64,000 nucleotides of DNA from UPXZ01 sp964568675 (GTDB lineage: Bacteria > Bacteroidota > Bacteroidia > Bacteroidales > Paludibacteraceae): contig CAZMQV010000004.1 of the NCBI GenBank assembly GCA_964568675.1, positions 1 through 64,000 of the forward strand, read 5' to 3'. Shown one piece after another: positions 1 to 8,794 of the stretch. A model generated the notes under the pieces. It had not been told where the DNA came from. It searched no databases and saw only the letters and a list, made by a program, of their open reading frames with translations. Made by a program: the position numbers and the translations under genes. Numbering within the stretch: position 1 is the first letter of the stretch; each line of letters opens with the position of its first letter.

Positions 1-66
1 CTAACTGACTGATTGTCATTTCGAACGAAGTGAGAAAACTCATTTAATGCATATTCAGTCGGTCAG
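1..66. repeat. REP-like nested inverted repeat (may be cut by window edge)
   Basis: The outer arms (1-12, CTAACTGACTGA, and 55-66, TCAGTCGGTCAG) are complementary apart from two G-U pairs. Inside them TCATTTC (16-22) and GAAGTGA (27-33) pair around a GAAC loop with one G-U pair. From memory, short motifs resembling the inner sequence recur between genes in Bacteroidetes genomes, so this is probably one copy of a dispersed palindromic element. Only one copy is visible here. Confidence 0.45.
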
Positions 67-170
67 CAATGATAAAAAAATAAAATACAAGATATCTGAC
101 GCAAAAAAAGAAATCATCTTGCCTGTTAAAAACAAGAAAAATGCTATTTTTAGAACTATGAATCACACTA

Positions 171-209
171 ATTTTACGAATAAATTCGTGTAATTCGTAA
201 AATTCGTTG
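171..209. repeat. Inverted repeat with three 9-bp AATTCGTnn repeats
   Basis: AATTCGT occurs at 183, 192 and 201, exactly 9 bases apart. An 11-base perfect inverted repeat (171-181 with 193-203) overlaps the array. It could be a remnant of a dispersed repeat or a protein-binding site; no function can be assigned from sequence alone. Confidence 0.45.
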
Positions 210-506
210 TTAAACTTGAACTGTAAGCTAATTTTAAACCTATTAATAACAGTTTTGAGATTGAATAAAAATAAGTCAAGATAAAATCAAAAAGAAAAAG
301 AGAGGAAAAGAGAGGAAACGGAAGTTTTTTTCATCATTTTCATTCCGCTTTTAAACTTTTCGCACGAAAAACTATCACATATAAAATGATTTCAGTAAAT
401 GCGAAACAGAACAAGCCTTTCATAAAAAACAAGACGCGATGCCTGCAAGCGCTCCAACAACAACGATGCATACTAACAAACTCAACTACTTAAACATTCA
501 AACTTC

Positions 507-998
507 ATGCAAACCCTTGCTCAACCAAAGAAACTGCTGATGTTGCTTTTCCTGATTTTAGCAACGCAGGCTTATTCTCAAACTACCGTGCAGCTGACCT
601 ACTACACAGGCAACATTCAGGACTACACGGTACAAGAATCCGGCAAACTCTTCTTTGCGGACGAAAACCTGATGATACAATCCGGTAGTGGCGACTCGCC
701 CACTTCTATCCCGGTAAACTTAATTCAAAAAATCACGTTCCCAAACACCACTTCGGGCATGATTAGCCCCAATCAAAGCAGCAACGGAATACGTGTTTAC
801 CCAAATCCGGGTAGCGATTTCATACGCGTAATCGCTCTTACACCCGGCGAATCGCAAATCCGCATCTATTCACTCACCGGTCAGTTGGCCTATCAGGGCA
901 TCAACCCTCCGGACAACACAATCGATATCAGGCACCTTGCCGCGGGTATCTATTTTATTCAGATTAATGGAGAAACAATTAAATTGATAAAGAAATGA
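507..998 (+). CDS. Small T9SS-sorted secreted protein
   Basis: The 163-residue product has a signal peptide (about residues 1-25, ending QAYSQ) and, from about residue 95, a T9SS type A C-terminal sorting domain: VYPNPG start, IRIYSLTGQ, AAGIYFIQING and a basic KLIKK end. It should be exported across the outer membrane and cleaved or anchored. The middle segment (about 28-78) contains LFFADENLMI and IPVNLIQKITF and resembles the N-terminal part of the next protein. The stop codon overlaps the next start (ATGA), so the two genes are probably translationally coupled. No enzymatic motif is visible. Confidence 0.8.
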   Translation: MQTLAQPKKLLMLLFLILATQAYSQTTVQLTYYTGNIQDYTVQESGKLFFADENLMIQSGSGDSPTSIPVNLIQKITFPNTTSGMISPNQSSNGIRVYPNPGSDFIRVIALTPGESQIRIYSLTGQLAYQGINPPDNTIDIRHLAAGIYFIQINGETIKLIKK

Positions 999-3670
999 GA
1001 CGCGCCATCTATTTTATATTGACAGTAATATTGACATGTGGCGCCAACGCGCAATACAGGCTTGTGATAAACAACTCCGGCAACAAGATGTTTGCAAGCC
1101 CCATAAGCAATGTTGGCAGCATCAGTTTCGACGAAACATACAGCAAATTCAGCATTAACGGCAGCGAGATACCGCTTATTTTTCAAAAAACACTGGTTGA
1201 CAGCATCACATTTACAAATCAAAATGTGAACAGTGATAAAATATACATCATCTACAACGGCAGCCAGAACCCGACCATCCTGAATCCATACTCCGATAGT
1301 GGCGTAGCAATTAGTTCGGCAAATGGCTCGGTAACCGTAAACGCTACTACCGCGATCAATAATATTGAATACAATTTGCTGGGTACATCGGCCGAAGGCT
1401 CATTCACCATCACATCGGACAAAGACGCCAATATCGTACTGAACAATCTGAACCTAAGCAACCCGAATGGCCCGGCTTTCCAGAGTTTGAGCGCCGCCAT
1501 CACCACCATCACACTCCGCAATGGCACCAACAACACTCTGGCAGATGGAACGGCAAACACAAAAAACGGAACAATTCAGACCGGCGGTACACTTATTTTT
1601 GATGGCATGGGTAGCCTGAGTGTGGATGGTGTGAAGAAACACGCCATATATTCCTCCAAAAGAATAGAAATGCTGAATGGAAAAATCACCATTAACACAG
1701 CGGTTTCGGATGCTTTTCACTCCGAAGGATTCACGATAGCGAATGGCTCCGTAAATGTGCTGAACACGGGGGGCGACGGGATTGATGCCGGCGATGGCAA
1801 CATCACGATAACAGGCGGTAACATCGACATTCAATCGACGGCTGTGGATGTGAAAGCCATTAAAACGGGATTGGGTGCTGTCAATATCCACGGTGGAATG
1901 ATAAAGCTTGATGTTTCGGGAGCAGCTTCCAAAGGTATAAGCGCGAAAGGGAATATCATCATTTCAAACGCCGACATTCAGGCTAAAATATCGGGCGCTG
2001 CAAAACTAACCGCTTCAGGAAGCGGATTCGACCCTTCCTATTGCACGGCGCTGAAATCCAATGGCTCCATTACCATAAATGGCGGAAACTACAACATCAA
2101 CATTGCCAACACAAGCGATGGGGGTAAAGCCTTTTCGGCCGACGGAGAACTAATCATTACCGACGGTACATTCACAATCAACACGGCAGGAACAAGCGCG
2201 AACTACACTGACATCAACGGCATAGCCGACAGTTACTCCGGCTCGTGTTACGCTTCCGACACCAATATCCAGGTTTCGGGCGGCACCCACACGCTAACTC
2301 TTACCGGAAAAGATGGAAAAGCTTTTTCGGCAGATGGAGCAATAGAGATAGCGAATGGTAAAATAAAAATAATACACTCGGGCGAAGAAGGAAACGGGCT
2401 GAAAGCAGATGGAGACATTACTATCAGCGGTGGAACTACCGAGATTACGCTCTCGGGAGCAGCCATACTGAAAGCTTCGGGCAAAGGCTTCGACCCCTCC
2501 TATTCTACCGCGATAAAAGCCGACGGCAAAGTGAATGTAACGGGAGGCACAATCATCATCACTGCCAACGCGAGCGCGAATGGAGCAAAAGGAATATCTG
2601 CAGATTCGGACATCAACCTATCGGGGGGCGACATAACGATTACTACCGCCGGCAACGGCGCAATTTATACCAACACGCTCGGAGTGGCTGACTCGTATAG
2701 CGCAGCCTGCCTCAAAAGCGACGCCAATATTACAATCACTGCCGGGAAACTAAACCTGAAAAGCTCGGGTAGTGGCGGCAAGGGAATAAACGCTACCGGC
2801 AAATTTGCACTTGGAAGCGCCTCAACTGCTCCCACTCTCAACATTACCACATCGGGCAGTTCGATAGCATCCGGAGCAGTTAGCAGCGACCCGAAAGCGC
2901 TGAAAGCGGATGGTGATGTTACTTTCACAAGCGGTACAACAATCATCACCTCCAATGACGACGGCATAAAATCGGAAACCAACGTATTCTTAAACGGAGG
3001 AAACATCAGCGTAACGAAATCATACGAAGCAATTGAAGCGCCCAATATCGAGGTCAACGGAGCTTATGTGGATGTCATAGCCACGAATGATGGAGTGAAT
3101 GCCACAAAAGGCACTGTAAGTGGTGGCACCGAATCCAACGATGGCAGTTTGCTGAAAGTTACCGCAGGCACCCTGATAGTAAGCTGCACCAACGGCGATG
3201 CCATTGACAGCAATGGGAATATATTGATTACAGGTGGTCTGGTCATCGCTAACGGACCAAGCTCGGGAGTTGAAGAAGCCGTTGACTTCAATGGAACTTT
3301 CAGCATGAATGGCGGTGTGTTTATTGGAGCAGGCTCTAAATCAAACATGACCAAACCCATGAGCTCAAGCTCCACTCAAGCCAATATGTATATCAGTTCA
3401 AATAGCGCGATATCCGCATCCAGTCTTATCAATATCCGAATCAATGGAAGCGATGTGATAAGTTTCAAACCGAAAAACAGCGCGTATAAATTCCTTGTGT
3501 CGGCGCCCGCGATGGTCAAAAACGCCGGTTACATTATCTACACCGGTGGCTCGTATTCTACCACTTCCAATACAGCCGGCTACTATACGGGTGGCGCATA
3601 CACACCGGGAAATCAGGTAAAAAGCGGCACATTGTCGGGTACAAATACAGTGAATAGTATTTCGTTCTGA
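995..3670 (+). CDS. Cthe_2159-type carbohydrate-binding beta-helix protein
   Basis: The 891-residue secreted protein has a signal peptide at residues 1-19 and an N-terminal module of about 60 residues (ISNVGSISF to LVDSITF) resembling the upstream protein. It is followed by a long array of imperfect repeats of the type KADGDITISGGT, KAFSADGAIEIANG and GIDAGDGNITITGG. This Gly/Asp/Asn-rich laddering pattern is that of the carbohydrate-binding family built on a pectate-lyase-like right-handed beta-helix (Cthe_2159/DUF4353 family), members of which bind acidic polysaccharides. It ends NTVNSISF with no T9SS sorting domain, unlike its partner gene, whose stop codon it overlaps. Function as a surface or secreted glycan-binding protein is inferred. 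Confidence 0.8.
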   Translation: MRRAIYFILTVILTCGANAQYRLVINNSGNKMFASPISNVGSISFDETYSKFSINGSEIPLIFQKTLVDSITFTNQNVNSDKIYIIYNGSQNPTILNPYSDSGVAISSANGSVTVNATTAINNIEYNLLGTSAEGSFTITSDKDANIVLNNLNLSNPNGPAFQSLSAAITTITLRNGTNNTLADGTANTKNGTIQTGGTLIFDGMGSLSVDGVKKHAIYSSKRIEMLNGKITINTAVSDAFHSEGFTIANGSVNVLNTGGDGIDAGDGNITITGGNIDIQSTAVDVKAIKTGLGAVNIHGGMIKLDVSGAASKGISAKGNIIISNADIQAKISGAAKLTASGSGFDPSYCTALKSNGSITINGGNYNINIANTSDGGKAFSADGELIITDGTFTINTAGTSANYTDINGIADSYSGSCYASDTNIQVSGGTHTLTLTGKDGKAFSADGAIEIANGKIKIIHSGEEGNGLKADGDITISGGTTEITLSGAAILKASGKGFDPSYSTAIKADGKVNVTGGTIIITANASANGAKGISADSDINLSGGDITITTAGNGAIYTNTLGVADSYSAACLKSDANITITAGKLNLKSSGSGGKGINATGKFALGSASTAPTLNITTSGSSIASGAVSSDPKALKADGDVTFTSGTTIITSNDDGIKSETNVFLNGGNISVTKSYEAIEAPNIEVNGAYVDVIATNDGVNATKGTVSGGTESNDGSLLKVTAGTLIVSCTNGDAIDSNGNILITGGLVIANGPSSGVEEAVDFNGTFSMNGGVFIGAGSKSNMTKPMSSSSTQANMYISSNSAISASSLINIRINGSDVISFKPKNSAYKFLVSAPAMVKNAGYIIYTGGSYSTTSNTAGYYTGGAYTPGNQVKSGTLSGTNTVNSISF

Positions 3671-3756
3671 AAATTCGACGCTTGATTCATCCGCTTGAAA
3701 TACAAGCAGAATTGATATTAGACATAGAATAGCGAATCGAATCGAAATCATCGCAC

Positions 3757-3794
3757 AAAAAATTCCTTGCAATAGCTCTGCAAGGACTTTTTTT
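3757..3794. terminator. Bidirectional intrinsic terminator
   Basis: TCCTTGCA (3764-3771) pairs with TGCAAGGA (3779-3786) around a 7-base loop. A run of seven T (3788-3794) follows on the plus strand, and an A-rich run precedes the stem (3757-3762), giving a U-tract on the minus strand. It sits between the convergent ends of the carbohydrate-binding gene (3670) and the histidine kinase gene (3826) and can serve both. Confidence 0.8.
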
Positions 3795-3825
3795 AGAAAC
3801 CAAGATTTAGGTACGAAAAAAGTTT

Positions 3826-5541
3826 TTATTTGTGCAACTGAAAAAGGAATTCAAGTCCACCTCCTTTTCTGTTTTTTGCCGTGATTACGCCTTTGTGAAA
3901 CATCACCGCGTTTTTCACAATAGATAGTCCGAGTCCGCTACCACCCGTTTCGCGCGTACGTCCTTCGGAAATACGGTAAAAACGTTCGAACAAGCGCGGC
4001 AGATGCTGCTCATCCCCGATACCTTTTCCGGTGTCATAAAAGGAGAAGTAATAAAAATTCTTGTCCTCATTGATGAAGTTTATTTTTATGGAAATACCAT
4101 CGCCCGCATATTTTATCGCGTTGTCGGTCAGATTGCTAAAAATTGAATAAAGCAGATTGCTGTTACCGTTAATTTTCAATCCGGCAGGTATTGACCAAAG
4201 CATATCAATGCGCCTGGCGTCGAGCGTCAGCTGCACATCGTTTTTTAGATTCGACAGCAAAAGGGGGATATCTACTTGTTCCATTCGAAATGACTGCGGC
4301 GCTTCCTCAATTTTGGTTATGAGGCTCATGTCCTGTATCAACTCGGAGAGCACCACTGTGCGCTCATAAGCCTGCCTTACAAAATAATTTCTTTTTTCCT
4401 CGTCTAAATTCTGACCAAGCACCGTTTCGAGATAGGCGCGGATACTGGTTACGGGCGTACGCAATTCGTGCGCGATGTTTCCGGTCATCTCTTGCTTTAG
4501 TTGGCGTGTTTTTTCCTGACGCGAAATATCATTTATGATTACTTCGAAACTTTTGTCGTCGAATAAAACCATCCGTATCGAGAATGTTTTGCCATGTCGT
4601 TGCACATTCGTTTCGTAATAATCAGTATCAATCGTGTTGAAAGCAAGATTCATTTTATCGAAAGCAGCATCGGAAAACAGTTTTTCAGGCTCGCTATCCG
4701 GGCTATCGGTGATATTATTGAGGTATTGGATAAACAGTCCGTTGTAAAACTGCACTTTTCGGTCGCGCGTAAAGAAGCAAATGCCTTCGGCGGAGTTATG
4801 CACGTGTTGCAGCAGTTTCTCACGCTCAGCCTCCGTATCCTTTTTCACATCCTGTAAATGCTGAAAGTTTTCGGTTATCTTACGTCCAACTTCGCCTAAC
4901 TCATCGTCAGGAAATTCATAATGCTTAGACACATCTGTGCCCGATGAAAGCGCAAAGTCGCGCAATTGGCTGATTGACTTCCCAAAACGATTTGCAATAA
5001 AGTTGATTATCACAAGCACCAGAATAAAAAAACCGAATATAAAATAGACAAACGCATTGTCCGCTTTTAGCACACGCCGTATCTGCATATCATAAGGCAA
5101 AGCGACACGAACAAAGTTCGCGCCAAATTCTTTGGCGTAATAGAGGTACTCGTGCTTGTCGGTTGCCGATGTACGAATGTAATATCCGCTACCATGGATA
5201 GTCGCATCAACTATTTCGGGGCGGTCAGCATGATTTTCCATTGTATTGAAATTTTTCACAAAATTATCATACATCACCCTACCCTGTTTATCCACAATGC
5301 TTAGACGCATTTTTTGAGGGAAAAGCAATATCAAACTATCCATTGACTGCGGCATCAACTCGTGGGTTTGATGAATAAGACTATTATTCACTATGCCGGC
5401 ATAGGAGTCGAGCTTTTCAATCAGCACACGGGTTTTAATCTTCTTTTCGCGCGATTGTTCAAACGCGACAATACCGACTGAAAACAATAAGAAAATTAAA
5501 GTGAAATAGATAAATAGCTTATGCTTATAGCTTAACTTCAT
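3826..5541 (-). CDS. phoR: PhoR-like sensor histidine kinase
   Basis: The 571-residue kinase has two membrane helices (about residues 8-27 and 160-184) flanking a periplasmic domain of about 130 residues, then a HAMP-like linker and a PAS-like segment (about 240-340). HisKA has its phospho-acceptor His at 358 in the motif AHELRTP, and the HATPase domain contains NLTDNAIKYA (N box), DTGKGIG (G1) and GGSGLGLSI (G2). It follows the response regulator gene by 113 bases at the end of the pst cluster, so control of the Pho regulon is the natural role. The periplasmic domain is larger than the minimal loop of enterobacterial PhoR, so direct sensing by that domain cannot be excluded. Confidence 0.88.
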   Translation of the reverse strand: MKLSYKHKLFIYFTLIFLLFSVGIVAFEQSREKKIKTRVLIEKLDSYAGIVNNSLIHQTHELMPQSMDSLILLFPQKMRLSIVDKQGRVMYDNFVKNFNTMENHADRPEIVDATIHGSGYYIRTSATDKHEYLYYAKEFGANFVRVALPYDMQIRRVLKADNAFVYFIFGFFILVLVIINFIANRFGKSISQLRDFALSSGTDVSKHYEFPDDELGEVGRKITENFQHLQDVKKDTEAEREKLLQHVHNSAEGICFFTRDRKVQFYNGLFIQYLNNITDSPDSEPEKLFSDAAFDKMNLAFNTIDTDYYETNVQRHGKTFSIRMVLFDDKSFEVIINDISRQEKTRQLKQEMTGNIAHELRTPVTSIRAYLETVLGQNLDEEKRNYFVRQAYERTVVLSELIQDMSLITKIEEAPQSFRMEQVDIPLLLSNLKNDVQLTLDARRIDMLWSIPAGLKINGNSNLLYSIFSNLTDNAIKYAGDGISIKINFINEDKNFYYFSFYDTGKGIGDEQHLPRLFERFYRISEGRTRETGGSGLGLSIVKNAVMFHKGVITAKNRKGGGLEFLFQLHK

Positions 5542-5654
5542 GTTTTTTAATTGTATTAATTTATAAACTCACACACATTCTATGGGATGCTTACAGCTGC
5601 TTTCTCTCTCAAAAAGAAAAGTAACAATGGGATGAAAGGCGCTGCATAAATCGC

Positions 5655-6344
5655 TTACACAAACGAGGCGTTGAATCGGTATCCAAAACCCGAACGGTTG
5701 GTAATTATTCCTGCATAATCGCCTAATTTTTTACGAAGTCGGGTAATGTGCACATCAACCGTGCGCACGGTTACATAAGGTGTATCCTTCCACAACCTGT
5801 CAATAATATCATCGCGCGAAAAAACCCTCTCAGGAAATTCGGCAAGAAGCGCTATTATTTCGAACTCTTTGCGTGTCAGACTGATTTTCTCGTTTTTAAT
5901 GCTGATTTCCATTACTTCCAAATCAATCACAAAGTCGTTAAAAACAAGTTTATTGCCATCCGAAGCAGCCAATGGCAAGGTATTGCTCCGTTTAAGCACA
6001 GCTCTAACCCGGGCTATTAGCTCTTTCACGGAGAAGGGTTTGGAGATGTAGTCGTCGCCACCCACAGAGAAGCCGGTAAGCATATCGTTTTCAGTATCTT
6101 TGGCAGTAAGAAATATTATCGGCGTTCGCACACCGGAGAGTCGGAGCTGTTCGGCAAGTTTGAAGCCCGACATCCCGCCCATCATTACATCGAGCAAGAT
6201 AAGCGAATAATTTTCAATCTGATTTTGCAAGGCTTCTTCCGCCGAATAGGCACACGCCACATCGTAACCTTCATTCTTCAGGTTATACTCAAGAATTTCG
6301 CAAATATTCTTATCGTCGTCAACAATTAATAATTTCGAAGTCAT
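5655..6344 (-). CDS. phoB: PhoB-like response regulator
   Basis: The 229-residue OmpR/PhoB-class regulator has a receiver domain with acidic DDD at the N-terminus, phospho-acceptor Asp52 in LILLDVMMGG, Thr in IIFLTAKD and Lys in YISKPFSV. A C-terminal winged-helix DNA-binding domain (about 130-229; LTRKEFEIIALL and VDVHITRLRKKL) follows. It lies between phoU and the kinase gene on the same strand. Repeats of 11-bp period upstream of pstS and of the porin gene are candidate binding sites for this protein. A good -7 box upstream suggests it can also be transcribed separately from the transporter genes. Confidence 0.9.
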   Translation of the reverse strand: MTSKLLIVDDDKNICEILEYNLKNEGYDVACAYSAEEALQNQIENYSLILLDVMMGGMSGFKLAEQLRLSGVRTPIIFLTAKDTENDMLTGFSVGGDDYISKPFSVKELIARVRAVLKRSNTLPLAASDGNKLVFNDFVIDLEVMEISIKNEKISLTRKEFEIIALLAEFPERVFSRDDIIDRLWKDTPYVTVRTVDVHITRLRKKLGDYAGIITNRSGFGYRFNASFV

Positions 6345-6366
6345 TGGATAATATTTAATGATGATG

Positions 6367-6374
6367 CAAAGTTA
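6367..6374 (-). promoter_or_regulatory. Bacteroidetes -7 box upstream of phoB
   Basis: On the minus strand the sequence reads TAACTTTG, an exact match to TAnnTTTG, about 23 bases upstream of the phoB start codon. No -33 TTTG is found at the usual distance, so it may be a weak or activator-dependent internal promoter for the phoB-phoR pair. Confidence 0.45.
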
Positions 6375-6418
6375 ATCATATTCCAAAGAAACTAAGTTTT
6401 CACCGCGTAATCAGTAAC

Positions 6419-7096
6419 TTAAAATTCAAGTTTGCTGAGTCCCTGATGTTTAAGCACTTTAGCGTCAACATAAAAAACCAGCTCTTCCACGATATTGTTG
6501 CAATGGTCGCCGATACGCTCCAGCTTCCGAATCAACAAAAGAAGTTTCAGACCGCAACGGGCAAAAGCGGGATTCTCCTCAATATAAGCGGACAATACAT
6601 CCAGGGCGTTGTGATAAATAACATTTACCTCCTCGTCGCGTGCCAGTATTTTGCCGGATATTTTGGTATTTTCGCTTTCGAGCACCACAAAGCAATCGGT
6701 AAGCATCCCAATCAAAATATCCATCATATTTTCAATTTTCAATTCTTCAATCAAGTTTTCTTCCACAGCGCCACAGTCAGTATCAATCACATGTCGCGCT
6801 ATTCCCACCGCAAAATCGCCAATACGCTCCAAGGTGTTTGTAATTTTCAAAATCGAAAGCGCAAGACGCAAATCAATAGCCACAGGACTGAAAAGCGCGA
6901 TGTAATTTTCGCAATCACTGTCAATTTTCAGTTCATACGCATCAACGCGTTTTTCGCGGCTCACTACTTCAAGCGCTGTTTCCACATCATTATTTATAAA
7001 CGATTGCTTCGCTTTTTCGAGTTGTAAAATCACCAATTTCCACATTTGGTTCACCTCATCCTTGAGAGCCATCATCTCTCGTTCGGTATGTTTCAT
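6419..7096 (-). CDS. phoU: Phosphate transport regulator PhoU
   Basis: The 225-residue product is predicted all-helical with the two repeated three-helix PhoU domains. The signature ALSILKITNTLERIGDFAVGIA appears in the first half and LLLIRKLERIGDHCNNIVEE in the second; the E-R-I-G-D motifs are the metal-binding repeats. In other bacteria PhoU passes the state of the PstSCAB transporter to the PhoR kinase. It follows pstB by 41 bases, within the pst operon. Length is normal for the family. Confidence 0.95.
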   Translation of the reverse strand: MKHTEREMMALKDEVNQMWKLVILQLEKAKQSFINNDVETALEVVSREKRVDAYELKIDSDCENYIALFSPVAIDLRLALSILKITNTLERIGDFAVGIARHVIDTDCGAVEENLIEELKIENMMDILIGMLTDCFVVLESENTKISGKILARDEEVNVIYHNALDVLSAYIEENPAFARCGLKLLLLIRKLERIGDHCNNIVEELVFYVDAKVLKHQGLSKLEF

Positions 7097-7137
7097 CTTA
7101 TTATTGTTTTATTTTATTTTGAAATCATGTTATTCTT

Positions 7138-7884
7138 CTATCCAAACCTACCTGTAATGTAATTTTGAGTTTCCTTTTTATCGGGACTTAAAAACATTTT
7201 CTTAGTGTCGCTGTATTCCACCAATTCGCCAAGCATAAAAAAGCCGGTCATATCACTCACACGCGCCGCCTGCTGCATATTATGCGTTACGATAACGATG
7301 GTATAATCTTTTTTCAGATTATGAATCAGTTCTTCAATCTTTGATGTGGAGATGGGGTCGAGCGCCGACGCCGGCTCATCCATAAGCAAGATGGAAGGCG
7401 ACACAGCCAGCGCACGCGCAATGCAAAGCCGCTGTTGCTGTCCTCCCGACAATTCGAAAGCCGATTTCTTCAGCTTGTCCTTCACTTCGTCCCACAAAGC
7501 GGCGGCAACCAACGACTCTTCGACACGTTGCGCGATGTATTTCTTATCGCCCATGTCGTTTACCCGCAAGCCATAAGCCACATTCTCAAAAATAGTCTTA
7601 GGAAAAGGGTTCGGTTTCTGAAATACCATCCCTACATTCTTACGCAAGTTATCAACCGAAACCGATTTGCCATAAATATTTTCACCATCAACAAGACATT
7701 CGCCCGTGAGGCGCGTGTTGTCAATCAGGTCGTTCATCCGGTTGAACAGTCGCAGAAAGGTAGATTTACCACAACCCGAAGGTCCGATAAATGCCGTAAC
7801 GGTATTGGCTTCCATTTTCATGCTTATGTTTTTCAACGCGTGAAAGTCGCCGTAAAAGAAATCAATATTATTTGCTTCTATCAT
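7138..7884 (-). CDS. pstB: Phosphate ABC transporter ATP-binding protein PstB
   Basis: The 248-residue ATPase of the high-affinity phosphate importer has Walker A GPSGCGKST, a Q-loop in GMVFQKPNPFPKTI (typical of PstB), the ABC signature LSGGQQQR, Walker B ILLMDEPASALD and the switch His in IVIVTHNMQQAAR. It is cytoplasmic and pairs with PstC and PstA. It begins 17 bases after the pstA stop codon and is complete in length. Confidence 0.97.
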   Translation of the reverse strand: MIEANNIDFFYGDFHALKNISMKMEANTVTAFIGPSGCGKSTFLRLFNRMNDLIDNTRLTGECLVDGENIYGKSVSVDNLRKNVGMVFQKPNPFPKTIFENVAYGLRVNDMGDKKYIAQRVEESLVAAALWDEVKDKLKKSAFELSGGQQQRLCIARALAVSPSILLMDEPASALDPISTSKIEELIHNLKKDYTIVIVTHNMQQAARVSDMTGFFMLGELVEYSDTKKMFLSPDKKETQNYITGRFG

Positions 7885-7901
7885 TTTTTTACTATTTTCG
7901 T

Positions 7902-8762
7902 TTAATTTGATTTTACCTTACCGCCAAAATGTCTTCGAATAGCCGCCGCAATCAAATTCATAATCAGAACGATGAGAATAAGCACCAAGGCTGTGCCATA
8001 GGCTATTGGGCGCGACGCTTCAATATCGGTACCGCTGGTGGCAATCACATAAAGGTGATAAGGCAATGCCATCACCTGGTCGAAGACCGATGAAGGCAAT
8101 TTGGGGAGAAAATAAGCCGCAACGGTGAAAAGTATTGGCGCTGTTTCGCCCGAAACACGACCGATGGAAAGTATAAGCCCTGTAGTTATATTCGGAAAGG
8201 CGGCAGGAAGCACTACTTTCCATATTGTTTGTAATTTGGAAGCGCCAAGCGCCAAACTACCGGTGCGATACGAGTCGGGCACGGCTTTCAAAGCCTCCTC
8301 GGTAGTGCGGATAATGATGGGGAGTATCAGCAAACCCAAGGTGAGCGATCCGGCAAGAATGGAGTCGCCAAAGCCCAATGTATTTACAAAAAGCGCCATC
8401 CCGAAAAGTCCGAAAACTATCGACGGAATACTACTCAGATTATTTGTCATAATCCGGATAACGCGGACAATCCATCCTTTGCCGGCATACTCATTGGTAT
8501 AAATAGCCGACATCACACCCAACGGAAAGGCTACTATCACACTCCCGGCTATCAGCCACAGCGTGCCTACAATGGCGGGGAAAATTCCTCCGGCAGTCAT
8601 ACCTTCTGTTGGTTCGGTGGTAAGAAACTCCCAACTAATAACCCCAATCCCATTAAAAACAATGAAACCAAGAATCCAGAATAGCAATGCCACCACCAGA
8701 AGCCCTAACACCCGAAACAAACCGAATGCTAATTTTTGGCTTAAATTTTTATTTATCTTCAT
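7902..8762 (-). CDS. pstA: Phosphate ABC transporter permease PstA
   Basis: The 286-residue inner-membrane permease has about six hydrophobic helices and the cytoplasmic coupling loop EALKAVPDSYRTGSLALGASKLQTIWKVV (EAA-type loop), with the segment GRVSGETAPILFTVAAYF characteristic of PstA. It forms the membrane channel with PstC and is energised by PstB. It starts 32 bases after pstC. Length is normal for the family. Confidence 0.96.
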   Translation of the reverse strand: MKINKNLSQKLAFGLFRVLGLLVVALLFWILGFIVFNGIGVISWEFLTTEPTEGMTAGGIFPAIVGTLWLIAGSVIVAFPLGVMSAIYTNEYAGKGWIVRVIRIMTNNLSSIPSIVFGLFGMALFVNTLGFGDSILAGSLTLGLLILPIIIRTTEEALKAVPDSYRTGSLALGASKLQTIWKVVLPAAFPNITTGLILSIGRVSGETAPILFTVAAYFLPKLPSSVFDQVMALPYHLYVIATSGTDIEASRPIAYGTALVLILIVLIMNLIAAAIRRHFGGKVKSN

Positions 8763-8794
8763 CTATTATAATCTCAATTTATATAAAATTCGCA

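Larger units (their letters stand above)
1..506. other. Intergenic region with repeat-like structures
   Basis: No open reading frame worth calling lies here. The first 66 bases form nested inverted repeats (outer arms 1-12 and 55-66 pairing with two G-U wobbles, inner arms 16-22 and 27-33), and bases 171-209 contain a second inverted repeat together with three 9-base repeats. The stretch from about 240 to 320 is purine-rich with a duplicated GAGAGGAAA. I found no convincing -7 box for the gene that starts at 507, so its promoter is not located. Confidence 0.6.

Noticed and set aside
1700..3100. Possible CRISPR-like or tandem DNA repeats
   Set aside because: The repetition is at protein level (beta-helix rungs) with divergent DNA and no regular spacers.
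1252..3375. Several reverse-strand frames opposite the 891-residue gene
   Set aside because: They mirror the repetitive Gly/Ala/Ser coding of the real gene and have no start or domain support.
6446..7027. Reverse-strand frame opposite phoU
   Set aside because: Shadow of phoU; rich in His, Gln and Phe, and no family resemblance.
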